64,000 nucleotides of DNA from DATAXP01 sp036272935 (lineage in GTDB: Bacteria; Planctomycetota; Planctomycetia; Pirellulales; PNKZ01), in contig DATAXP010000057.1 of the NCBI GenBank assembly GCA_036272935.1, positions 56,149-120,148 on the forward strand, given 5' to 3'. The notes below the pieces were generated by a model. It searched no databases, was not told where the DNA came from, and saw only the letters and a list, made by a program, of their open reading frames with translations. Positions 33,261-40,606 of this stretch are shown here, piece by piece. The position numbers were made by a program, and so were the translations under genes. Numbering within the stretch: the first letter of the stretch is position 1; each line of letters opens with the position of its first letter.

Positions 33261-34109
33261 ATGACCGACCAGGCCAACGATCTTCGCAAACTGATTCGCA
33301 CCCCGGCGCGACACGCCGCGGCGGATTCAGCCCACGCGCCGCCGCGACTGATCGTGGTCGCCAGCGGCAAGAGTGGCAGCGGCACCACGACGGTGGCCGT
33401 GAACCTGGCCGCGGCGCTGGCGCGCGATGGTCGCCGCACGGTGCTCGTCGATGCCGACATGCAGCACGCCGACGCGACGAAGCTGTGCCACGTCGAAACG
33501 GTCGAAAGCATCGCCGACGTGCTCGCGGGTCGTCGCTCGTTGCACGAAGCGCTGACGCGCGGTCCCGGCGGAGTACTGGTGCTGCCGGGCGTGTGGGGGC
33601 ATCGCGAAACGATCGACGGCTCGCCACGCGCCCAGCAACGGCTGCTCGACGAGTTGAACTGCCTGGGGGCGTACGCCGATTTCGTGGTCATCGATGCAGG
33701 CTCCAACGCCGATGGGACGATGGCACGCTTCTGGGAGGCGGCCGACCGTGTGCTGCTGGTCACCACTCCCGACACGATGGCGATCATGGACACCTACGCC
33801 ATGATCAAGTCGCTGGCCACCCGCGAAATGGCCTCGGCATTGTGTACGTTCGTCAACGCGGTTCCCAACGCTCGCGTGGCCGACGACGTCCACGATCGGC
33901 TGGCTCGCGCGGCGAAGCGGTTCCTCGGCATCGCCATGACTCCGGCAGGGTGCTTGTCGCAAGACGCCGTGGTCGGCGCCGCGACGGCCGACTTGCAGGT
34001 GCTGCTCACCGCCGCCGAAGACAGCGTGGCTGCAAAGCAATTCGAACACATCGCGCAACAGCTTGCCGGATCATCAACTGGCCCCACAGGCTGGAAGCGA
34101 GCCGCGTAA
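33261..34109 (+). CDS. flhG: FlhG-like MinD/ParA-type ATPase lacking the P-loop lysine
   Basis: A 282-residue SIMIBI ATPase next to flhF, so FlhG/YlxH by position. The deviant Walker A reads SGKSGSGTTTVAVNLAAAL: the signature Lys is kept (G-K-S-G), but the P-loop Lys of KGGxGKT is Thr. Walker A' is VLVDADMQHADATKL and Walker B is FVVIDAGSNADGT. The loss of the P-loop Lys would be expected to weaken ATP binding or hydrolysis. I see no N-terminal DQAxxLR helix (activation helix), although MTDQANDLRKLIR has a DQAxxLR match at residues 3-9, which supports FlhG. The start is ATG 33261. Confidence 0.9.
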   Translation: MTDQANDLRKLIRTPARHAAADSAHAPPRLIVVASGKSGSGTTTVAVNLAAALARDGRRTVLVDADMQHADATKLCHVETVESIADVLAGRRSLHEALTRGPGGVLVLPGVWGHRETIDGSPRAQQRLLDELNCLGAYADFVVIDAGSNADGTMARFWEAADRVLLVTTPDTMAIMDTYAMIKSLATREMASALCTFVNAVPNARVADDVHDRLARAAKRFLGIAMTPAGCLSQDAVVGAATADLQVLLTAAEDSVAAKQFEHIAQQLAGSSTGPTGWKRAA

Positions 34110-34137
34110 AACGACGCGCATTATAGGGCAGGCGGAT

Positions 34138-34315
34138 CAAACACGAAGACACGAAGACACGAAGGCACGGAGGACGCACGGAGCGGAAGTCTGTAAGGAA
34201 AACGTCGTTGCAGCATTCATCACCGCGCTGCCCTCTCAAGAGCGCTGTTCGATGAGCATTTGCCCTGCTGCTCCGTGTTTTCTCTGTGGGCTCTGCGCCT
34301 GCGTGGTGAATTAGT
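34138..34315. repeat. Dispersed repeat with ACACGAAGAC and CTCCGTGTTTTCTCTGTG arms
   Basis: The left part is ACACGAAGACACGAAGAC with a further GAAGGCACGGAGGAC (34140-34172). The right part is CTCCGTGTTTTCTCTGTGGG at 34272-34291, then CTCTGCGCCTGCGTGGTGAA (34290s-34315), whose complement (CACAGAGAAAACACGGAG) has the same pattern of AGAC/AGAG units. It resembles the AACACAGAG-type short repeats found in many environmental genomes, here in inverted arrangement. Confidence 0.5.
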
Positions 34316-34373
34316 GTCTGCCGGGCGCCGACTTCACTGCCACGCGTCGATCACGAACAATTCGCAAAATCGT

Positions 34374-34402
34374 TCAACTCAACCCAGCCCTTCTGCCGAT
34401 CA
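34374..34402 (+). promoter_or_regulatory. Weak candidate sigma-28-type promoter upstream of fliA
   Basis: TCAA (34374-34377) and GCCGATCA (34395-34402) are 17 nt apart. The -10 matches 7 of 8 of the GCCGATAA sigma-28 element; the -35 is only partial (TCAA against TAAA) and the spacing is two above the usual 15. It is 219 nt before the ATG. Confidence 0.3.
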
Positions 34403-34620
34403 TAGGACCGACTGTCGGTGTCGACGCAGGTGTTAAACCGTAACGACGACGCGAAGATTGACGGCGGCCCGCCGGGGCCTCACGACCGCCGCTCAACAGG
34501 GCACGCCGTTGGTCGACGGCCTTGGCATCGACAGTTCGCAGATCGCAAGGATGCGGTCCGCGCCGCGGCCGGCCACTGGGCCGACGCGGTAGGTCAGCGA
34601 TACCAGTCACGGAGGACGGA

Positions 34621-35403
34621 ATGGCAACCATGCTCGCAGTCGAAGATGTCGCTCAGCTTTGGGATGCTTTCAAGACCGATCCGAAAAACGAGGATTTGCG
34701 AAACCGTCTGGTTGAGCTTTATTTGCCGCTGGTCAAGTACAACGGCGAACGCATCTGGTCGCGCCTGCCAGAAGGAGTCGAGCTCGACGACCTGGTGAGC
34801 GCCGGCGTGTTCGGGCTCATGGACGCCATCGACGCGTTCGACCTGGGGCGCGGCGTGAAGTTCGAAACCTACTGCGTGCCGCGTATCCGCGGTGCGATGC
34901 TCGACGAGCTGCGCACGATGGACTGGGTGCCGCGCCTGGTGCGCTCGAAGGCCAGCAAGCTCAACGAGGCGATGAAATCGCTCGAAACCAGGCTGGGCCG
35001 CCAACCCAGCGACGCCGAGCTGGCCGCGCAACTGCAGATCTCCATTCCCGAGCTGGAAAAAATGGTGCTCGAGGCCAACGCCGTCGGCCTCATCAGCCTG
35101 AACAAGAAGTGGTACGAGACCGACAGCTACAAGGATGTCCGCGAAATCGACATCCTTGAAGACAAAAAAGGCGAAGACCCCACGCGCCGCATCCAGAAAA
35201 GTGATCTGATGCGGCTCGTGACCAAGGGGCTCAACCGCAACGAGCGGCTGATTATCATTCTCTACTACTACGAAGAGCTGACGATGAAGGAGATCGGCGC
35301 GACGCTCGATCTTTCTGAGAGCCGCGTCAGCCAGATGCACAGCTCGATCGTGCAGCGGCTGCAAGGGCAGTTGCTGCGCCGCCGGCCGGAGTTTGGCACC
35401 TAA
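34621..35403 (+). CDS. fliA: RNA polymerase sigma factor, sigma-28 (FliA/WhiG) type
   Basis: A 260-residue FliA/SigD family sigma. Region 2 is YLPLVKYNGERIWSRLPEGVELDDLVSAGVFGLMDAIDAFDLGRGVKFETYCVPRIRGAMLDELR. Region 3 is LGRQPSDAELAAQLQISIPELEKM, and region 4 is LNRNERLIIILYYYEELTMKEIGATLDLSESRVSQMHS. GAGG-type SD (GGAGGACGGA) precedes the ATG at 34621. It ends the flagellar gene block and would direct late flagellar gene transcription. No FlgM anti-sigma is in the window. Confidence 0.94.
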   Translation: MATMLAVEDVAQLWDAFKTDPKNEDLRNRLVELYLPLVKYNGERIWSRLPEGVELDDLVSAGVFGLMDAIDAFDLGRGVKFETYCVPRIRGAMLDELRTMDWVPRLVRSKASKLNEAMKSLETRLGRQPSDAELAAQLQISIPELEKMVLEANAVGLISLNKKWYETDSYKDVREIDILEDKKGEDPTRRIQKSDLMRLVTKGLNRNERLIIILYYYEELTMKEIGATLDLSESRVSQMHSSIVQRLQGQLLRRRPEFGT

Positions 35404-35466
35404 AGGCGTGAGAGCCGCTGACCCCCGGCGACTCGCCGGGGGCTAATGGGCAATGGACGACATGCG

Positions 35467-36378
35467 TTAGCGTACCAACGTCGGACCGACGATGGTTGCC
35501 GAAATCCGGCGCCGCAACTCCTGCTGCTGCGCTTCGCTGATCGCGCCACGCGGGGCCGCGCAAGCTGGTGAGGCGATCAGGCCTTGCCAATAAAGAATCT
35601 GCTTCGTGGCCGGCAACGGTGGAAACGCCAGCAGCACTTCGATCGCCTCGTTGGCGCGTTTCTGGGCCGCGACCGCCTCGGTGTGACGACCGGCGGCGAC
35701 ATGTGCCGCGATCTCGAGAATCGCCTTCGGCATGAAGTTGTACGTCGTGCCGATGCCGCCGTGCGCGCCGAGCATCAACCCGAACGCCAGCAGCTCGTCG
35801 GGGCCGTTGTAGATCACCTGGTCGTTGCGCAGTCGCGGCAACAGGCGATCGAGCGAATACAGGTTCGTGTCGGTGACCTTGAACCCGGCAACGTTCGGCA
35901 ACTCGGCGAGGCTGCCAAGGCTGTCGAGCGAAAATGCCTGGCCCGTAAGTCCCGGGATGTAGTACGCAACGACCGGTAGCTTGCTCGCCTCACACAGCCG
36001 CACGTAGTAGCCGTACACTTCGTCCCAGCGATAGCCGCCGACGAACGGCGGCACGCTCGCCACGGCATCGGCACCGACGCGGGCGGCGTGCGCTGCCAGT
36101 TCCAAGGCGCGCGACCCCTCGACCGCGCCGACGTGGGCAATCACCCTACCGCGGCCGCGCGACATGGCCACCGCCAGCTCGACCAGCTTGTGGCGGATAT
36201 CCGTTTCGAGATAAATCCCTTCGCCGGTGCTTCCGGTCACATACAGACCGCCGACCCCTTGGTCGTACAAATGTGCAATCAACCGCTCGGCGCCGACCGT
36301 GTCGAGCTTGCCGTCGGCCGTCAGTGGCGTCACCAGCGCGGGAAGAATGCGGTTGGGAGAGTCAAGCAACGTAGGCAT
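35467..36378 (-). CDS. Dihydrodipicolinate synthase/N-acetylneuraminate lyase family protein
   Basis: A 303-residue class I aldolase of the DapA/NanA family. The N-terminal RILPALVTPLTADGKLD and the pyruvate-binding GLYVTGSTGEGIYLETDIRHKLVE are present. The catalytic Tyr is in VVAYYIPGLTG and the Schiff-base Lys in GFKVTDTN. The G-x-x-G-x-G-E variant (GSTGEG) is that of N-acetylneuraminate lyases (GSTGEG/A), so a sialic-acid or other 2-keto-acid substrate is more likely than dihydrodipicolinate. The start is ATG 36378; a longer frame to 36432 overlaps the divergent promoter region. Confidence 0.9.
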   Translation of the reverse strand: MPTLLDSPNRILPALVTPLTADGKLDTVGAERLIAHLYDQGVGGLYVTGSTGEGIYLETDIRHKLVELAVAMSRGRGRVIAHVGAVEGSRALELAAHAARVGADAVASVPPFVGGYRWDEVYGYYVRLCEASKLPVVAYYIPGLTGQAFSLDSLGSLAELPNVAGFKVTDTNLYSLDRLLPRLRNDQVIYNGPDELLAFGLMLGAHGGIGTTYNFMPKAILEIAAHVAAGRHTEAVAAQKRANEAIEVLLAFPPLPATKQILYWQGLIASPACAAPRGAISEAQQQELRRRISATIVGPTLVR

Positions 36379-36465
36379 CAAAGGGGCCCGTCGAGTCGTC
36401 GAAGAAGAAATTGATTTCACCCTAGAATACATGTTCGCCCGGTGGCGATATACTGCTGGGACGTC

Positions 36466-37059
36466 ATGAAAACGGCGGCGCGAATGTCATCGATGCCTTT
36501 ATTGCCGGCGCTCGAGGTGCTTGCCGCCCTGCGGACCGACCAGATTGTCGTGACGACGATGGGCTCGGCACGCGAGTGGCCGAAGCTGTCGCAGCATCCG
36601 CTCGATTTCCACTATCTTCCCTCGGCAATGGGACATTCGACCGCGCTGGGTTTGGGCTTGGCGCTGGCTCAATCCAGGCGGGAAGTGATCGCGTTTACCG
36701 GCGATGGTGGACTGCTGATGAGCCTGGGAAGCCTGGTGACGACTGCCGCTTCGGGAGCGAAAAACCTGACGATCGTGCTGCTCGACAATCGCCGCTACGA
36801 GGTGACCGGCGGCCAACCGACCGCGGCCGTCGATGCCAAGGTCGATTACCTAGCGATCGCCCGCGGAGCCGGCTTCACCAGCGCCTGGTCGTTCGATCGG
36901 CTCGACGCCTGGCGGGCCGCTGCGGCAAGCTGCCTGGCGGCACCTGGGCCGCGATTCATTGCCCTTGCCGTCGAGCAACTCGACACCGCCTACCAACTCC
37001 CTGCACCGTCGCCGATTCCAGCGCGAGCGAAGGCCCTGCGTGACCGGCTGACGGCGTAA
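36466..37059 (+). CDS. TPP-binding half-enzyme (sulfopyruvate/phosphonopyruvate decarboxylase beta-like)
   Basis: A 197-residue protein comparable in length to the beta subunit of sulfopyruvate decarboxylase (ComE) or the C-terminal half of phosphonopyruvate decarboxylase. FHYLPSAMGHSTALGLGLALAQ leads into the TPP-binding motif AFTGDGGLLMSLGSLVTTAASGAKNLTIVLLDNRRYEVTGGQ (GDG...N). It lacks the Pyr domain, which in these enzymes is on a separate alpha subunit. No alpha gene is in the window. It is divergent to the DapA-family gene, 88 nt apart. Confidence 0.82.
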   Translation: MKTAARMSSMPLLPALEVLAALRTDQIVVTTMGSAREWPKLSQHPLDFHYLPSAMGHSTALGLGLALAQSRREVIAFTGDGGLLMSLGSLVTTAASGAKNLTIVLLDNRRYEVTGGQPTAAVDAKVDYLAIARGAGFTSAWSFDRLDAWRAAAASCLAAPGPRFIALAVEQLDTAYQLPAPSPIPARAKALRDRLTA

Positions 37060-37065
37060 CGACCA

Positions 37066-37186
37066 AGGCCTGTTCGAAAACCGCGTGGGCAGGCATTTCT
37101 GCCTGCCTTCGGTCACGATTCTCATGGCAGACACGAATGTCTGCCCCACGCGACCAACGGGTTGGCCAGCGGTTTTCGGGAGGGCT
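37066..37186. repeat. Inverted-repeat element, copy B (core inverted relative to copy A)
   Basis: Left arm AGGCCTGTTCGAAAACCGC (37066-37084) and right arm GCGGTTTTCGGGAGGGCT (37169-37186) pair best over GAAAACCGC. The core begins GTGGGCAGGCATTTCTG and ends GAATGTCTGCCCCAC. Its asymmetric part reads GGTCACGATTCTCATGG, which is the reverse complement of the matching part of copy A (ATCAGAATGGTGACC), with a few changes. The right arm stops directly before the redoxin gene's stop codon. Confidence 0.9.
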
Positions 37187-37810
37187 CTAGTTCCGTCGCC
37201 GCTCACGGGCGTAGCGGATCATGCAGCCGCGGGCCACCGTCTCGGTCGTCGCTGGCTTGCTGCCGGCGATCGCCGCCTCGATCCCTGCGTCGAGATAGTT
37301 CGTTTTCACTTCGGCGGGGTTGCTGTTGTCGTCCATGCCACCCATGTAGACGATCTTGCGCTCGCGGTTCAGCACGAAGAACTCGGGCGTGAACGTCGCT
37401 CCGTAATCCTTGGCGATCTTCTGCGACTCGTCGAACAGGTAGGGGAACGGGAAGCCCTTCGCCTCAGCACGCTCGCGCATCTTTTCGAGGCTGTCTTCGG
37501 GAATCTTGTTCACGTTGATCGCCACGACCGCGGCCTTCCCTTGCGGGTCGGCGAACTTCTTGGCCATCGCGATGATGCGGTCCTCGTAATCGGCCGCCAC
37601 TGGGCAGCTATTGCAGGTGAACACCACAACCACCGCGTCTTTGTCCTTCAGGTCGGCCAGCGAGTGGCTCTTGCCGTCGGTCCCGGGCAAGTTGCTCCAG
37701 GCCGGCGCGGCGTCACCGATGTTCAGCACCGGGTTGAACTGTCCGGCATGGGCGGGGTGAACGAAACTGATGAGGGCCGCGAAGAGGCAAGCGAAAGCGA
37801 GGCGCGTCAT
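37187..37810 (-). CDS. Secreted redoxin/thioredoxin-fold protein (AhpC/TSA type)
   Basis: A 207-residue protein with a signal peptide (LAFACLFAALISFVHPAHAG). The redoxin domain has VVVVFTCNSCPVAADYEDRI, with two Cys (C-N-S-C) followed by Pro, then FPYLFDESQKIAKDYGATFTPEFFVLNRERKIVYMGGMDDN. This kind is frequent in planctomycetes, acting outside the cytoplasm as a peroxiredoxin-like or disulfide protein. The start is ATG 37810; a longer frame exists but has no signal peptide. Confidence 0.88.
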   Translation of the reverse strand: MTRLAFACLFAALISFVHPAHAGQFNPVLNIGDAAPAWSNLPGTDGKSHSLADLKDKDAVVVVFTCNSCPVAADYEDRIIAMAKKFADPQGKAAVVAINVNKIPEDSLEKMRERAEAKGFPFPYLFDESQKIAKDYGATFTPEFFVLNRERKIVYMGGMDDNSNPAEVKTNYLDAGIEAAIAGSKPATTETVARGCMIRYARERRRN

Positions 37811-37854
37811 GAGCGAAGGTCTCACGTGTGACAGAATAATCTCATCCATCATCG

Positions 37855-39555
37855 CTAAAATCCGGCCGCCTTGCCAGGGACGCGCGGCTCGCTGGCGCCG
37901 ATCAGCTTGCCTGCGAGATCGAACACGATCGCCTGGGTCGCACCGGCGGGAGCGCGTACCTTCACGTTATGACCACGTGCTTCCAGCTCCTTGATCACTG
38001 CCGCCGGCATCGTCTCCTCGACCCATAACGTATCGGGGGACCATTGGTGATGAAACCGTGGCCGAGCGATTGCCGCGTCGATCGGATCGCCGAGATCGAG
38101 CCGGTTGGTGATCGCCAGCAATACCTGCGTGATGATCGTCGGCCCACCCGCCGCGCCGACCGTCATCACCGGCCGCGCATCTTTCAGGACGATTGTCGGC
38201 GTCATCGACGACAGCGGTCGTTTGCCAGGGGCGATGGCGTTCGCCTCGGCGCCAACAAGCCTGAAACTATTGGGCACGCCGGGCTGGATCGAAAAATCGT
38301 CCATCTGGTTGTTCATGATTACGCCCGTGCCAGGGACGATCACCTTCGAGCCGAACGCCGTGTTCACCGTGGCGGTCAGCGCGACGATGTTCCCCCGCGA
38401 GTCGGCGGCGGTGATGTGCGTTGTGTGCTTGCCGAATAGTTCGTCGTTGGGATCGGGCGGGTTGCCGTGGGTCGGAACCGGCGTGGCGCGATGCGGATCG
38501 ATGCGACGGCTTAGCGACTCGATGTACGCCCGATCGATGAGCCCCCGCGGCACGCGAGCGAACGCCGGATCGCCGAGCCAGTAGGCTCGATCGGCAAAAG
38601 CGAGTTTCATCGCCTCGGCCTCGACGTGGATGCGATCAGCCGGGTTGCGGCGTTCGACTGCCGCCAGATCGAAGCGCTCGAGCATGCCGAGCATCTGCGC
38701 CACGTGCACGCCTCCCGAACTGGGCGGCGGGAAGCCGACGATCGCGTAGCCACGATAGGTCGTCATCAGCGGCTCGCGACGCTGCAACTGGTACGCGGCA
38801 AAATCGGCTTCGGTCATGATGCCGCCGTTGGATTGCATCCACGCCGCTGTCATCCGGGCGAACGGGCCGCGATAGAACCAAGCGATACCATCGGCGGCGA
38901 TCGAGCGGTACGTGGCCGCCAAGTCCTTTTGAACGAGCGTGTCGCCTTCGGCAAGCGGCGAACCATCGGCCTTGAGCAGCACGGCGCGGGACGCCGGGAA
39001 CCGGGCGAGCGTCGCGGCGTTGCCCTTCAGCTTTGCCGCATACTTCACGTCGATCGGAAAGCCACGCCCGGCAATCTCCGCACCCGGGCGCAGCGCGTCG
39101 GCCAGCGCGAGTTTGCCATAGCGGCGGATCGCCTCATCGTACAAGGCCAAAGCTCCCGGCACGGCGCTGGCCAATGGCCCGGTCTGCGAGGCGGCGCTGT
39201 TGGCCTGGCCATCGTGGATGAACATGTCGCGGCTCGCGGCGGCTGGGGCCATCTCGCGGCCATCCAAAGCGACGAACGTGCCGTCAGCCAGCCGGGCCAG
39301 CATGAAACATCCGCCGCCGATCCCCGAGTTGTGCCCGTCGACCACGCCCAGCGCCAGCGCGGTCGCCACGGCAGCATCGATCGCATTGCCTCCGGCACGC
39401 AACGCGGCCACGCCGGCATCGGTCGCCAAGGGATGAACGCTGGCAACCATGCCGTGCGAACCGGTGGCAATCTCGGCATGGACTGTCGCCCCGCAGAGCG
39501 CCCAAACAGCCGCGATAATCGCGAGCGGAGCCAATCGCGAACGTGCAGAGATCAT
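37855..39555 (-). CDS. ggt: Gamma-glutamyltransferase
   Basis: A 566-residue Ntn-hydrolase with a signal peptide (LAPLAIIAAVWALCGATVHA). The catalytic Thr that is exposed by autocleavage is in ELFGKHTTHITAADSRGN (Thr378). GIGGGCFMLARLADG, LDGREMAP and FPPPSSGGVHVAQML are the substrate-binding signatures, and NNQMDDFSIQPG and GKRPLSSMTPTIVL fit the small subunit. The enzyme hydrolyses and transfers gamma-glutamyl groups from glutathione in the periplasm. It overlaps nothing and is 44 nt from the redoxin gene on the same strand. Confidence 0.95.
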   Translation of the reverse strand: MISARSRLAPLAIIAAVWALCGATVHAEIATGSHGMVASVHPLATDAGVAALRAGGNAIDAAVATALALGVVDGHNSGIGGGCFMLARLADGTFVALDGREMAPAAASRDMFIHDGQANSAASQTGPLASAVPGALALYDEAIRRYGKLALADALRPGAEIAGRGFPIDVKYAAKLKGNAATLARFPASRAVLLKADGSPLAEGDTLVQKDLAATYRSIAADGIAWFYRGPFARMTAAWMQSNGGIMTEADFAAYQLQRREPLMTTYRGYAIVGFPPPSSGGVHVAQMLGMLERFDLAAVERRNPADRIHVEAEAMKLAFADRAYWLGDPAFARVPRGLIDRAYIESLSRRIDPHRATPVPTHGNPPDPNDELFGKHTTHITAADSRGNIVALTATVNTAFGSKVIVPGTGVIMNNQMDDFSIQPGVPNSFRLVGAEANAIAPGKRPLSSMTPTIVLKDARPVMTVGAAGGPTIITQVLLAITNRLDLGDPIDAAIARPRFHHQWSPDTLWVEETMPAAVIKELEARGHNVKVRAPAGATQAIVFDLAGKLIGASEPRVPGKAAGF

Positions 39556-39818
39556 GCGTCCATCCAGCCACGTAAGAAGTAGGAACGACGGCCAAGCGTA
39601 TCATCGCAGCCGGCCGTGGGTGAACAAGTACCGGCGAGGCAAAACGCCGTCAAACTTGAGCGTTCAGGCAAAGCGGTGCGCTGGCAACGGTCGTGCTGGC
39701 AGAACGGTTTGTCTTTTCGGCATTCCTAGTGCTTAGGGTCTTTTCGTTACGCTCGACACCGACAGAATGAACTAAAGTTGCGAAACAGTTCGCCATACCT
39801 GCTGGACGAGGTGTGCCC

Positions 39819-40535
39819 ATGATTCGGACCACGTTACGAACCGCTGCGGCCCTGTGGATGATCGCCGCACCGTGCCTGGCCAGCGATTCGATCATCATGC
39901 GCCCGCTGATGGATCAGCACTTCCAGGTGGTCGGCGCGCAGCCGGCCGCAGTGGCAACCGCACCAACGGTCGTGACACCTCAGCCCGTGTTGACGCAGCC
40001 GACTGTAGCGCCGCCGCCGGCATACACCGTCCCCGCGCAGACGGCTCCGCCAACCTACGCTGTCCAGCCACCAACCTATGCGCCGTCGGCACCGGCCACA
40101 CCCGTCCCAGCAGCCCCGGTGATCACCGAGCCCGCCGCGCAGGTGCCATCGACTGTGATCGGACCGGCCGTTGCACCGCGCACTTGCTGGCCGTTCTCGA
40201 ACCCCTACACCGGCCCGGTGTACGCGACACCGAACTGGACCGCCCCGTCGCCGGTGCTTCCGTCAGGAGCGCCAACAACCTATGGCGCGCCGACGACAAC
40301 CTTCTACGCGCCGAGCACTGTCGAACAGCCGACCTACGCGGTTCCCGCGACCGCTGCACCCGCCACGAACTACATCGCACCGACGACGACATACTACGCT
40401 CCGCAACAGGCCGTCGCGGCGCCGGTCACCTATCTGGCGCCGGTGACAACGTTCTACCGAGCGCCGCCACCGTCGCCGTACTACAGCGGGTTCGTGCAGC
40501 CGATGTACTTCCCGCGCGGCTGGCGCGCGTGGTGA
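39819..40535 (+). CDS. Pro/Thr/Ala-rich secreted protein
   Basis: A 238-residue protein with a signal peptide (TAAALWMIAAPCLA). The mature part is mostly PTY/APT repeats with aromatic spots (TYAVQPPTYAPSAPATPVP; PTTYGAPTTTFYAPST; YIAPTTTYYAP), ending RGWRAW. It has a WPFSNPYTGPVYATP motif. It looks like a disordered cell-surface or matrix protein; I know no function. GAGG lies 8 nt before ATG 39819. Confidence 0.75.
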   Translation: MIRTTLRTAAALWMIAAPCLASDSIIMRPLMDQHFQVVGAQPAAVATAPTVVTPQPVLTQPTVAPPPAYTVPAQTAPPTYAVQPPTYAPSAPATPVPAAPVITEPAAQVPSTVIGPAVAPRTCWPFSNPYTGPVYATPNWTAPSPVLPSGAPTTYGAPTTTFYAPSTVEQPTYAVPATAAPATNYIAPTTTYYAPQQAVAAPVTYLAPVTTFYRAPPPSPYYSGFVQPMYFPRGWRAW

Positions 40536-40568
40536 TTGTCGCCGGCACGGGCTGAACGGCGGGCGTCG

Positions 40569-40577
40569 TGCTACAAT
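40569..40577 (+). promoter_or_regulatory. Candidate extended -10 promoter of the phosphoesterase gene
   Basis: TGCTACAAT is an extended -10 (TG-N-TACAAT) 29 nt before the ATG of the downstream gene. No good -35 is seen 17 nt upstream, which extended -10 promoters tolerate. Confidence 0.4.
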
Positions 40578-40606
40578 CGGCGGCTCCTTTAGCAAGGAAC
40601 CGCCAC

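Larger units (their letters stand above)
34110..34620. other. Intergenic region between flhG and fliA
   Basis: About 510 bases with no supported gene. It holds a repeat with ACACGAAGAC units (34138-34170) and a matching distal arm (near 34275-34315), a candidate sigma-28-like promoter at 34374-34402, and the SD of fliA. The open frames in 34418-34800 are shadows of fliA or noncoding. Confidence 0.6.
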
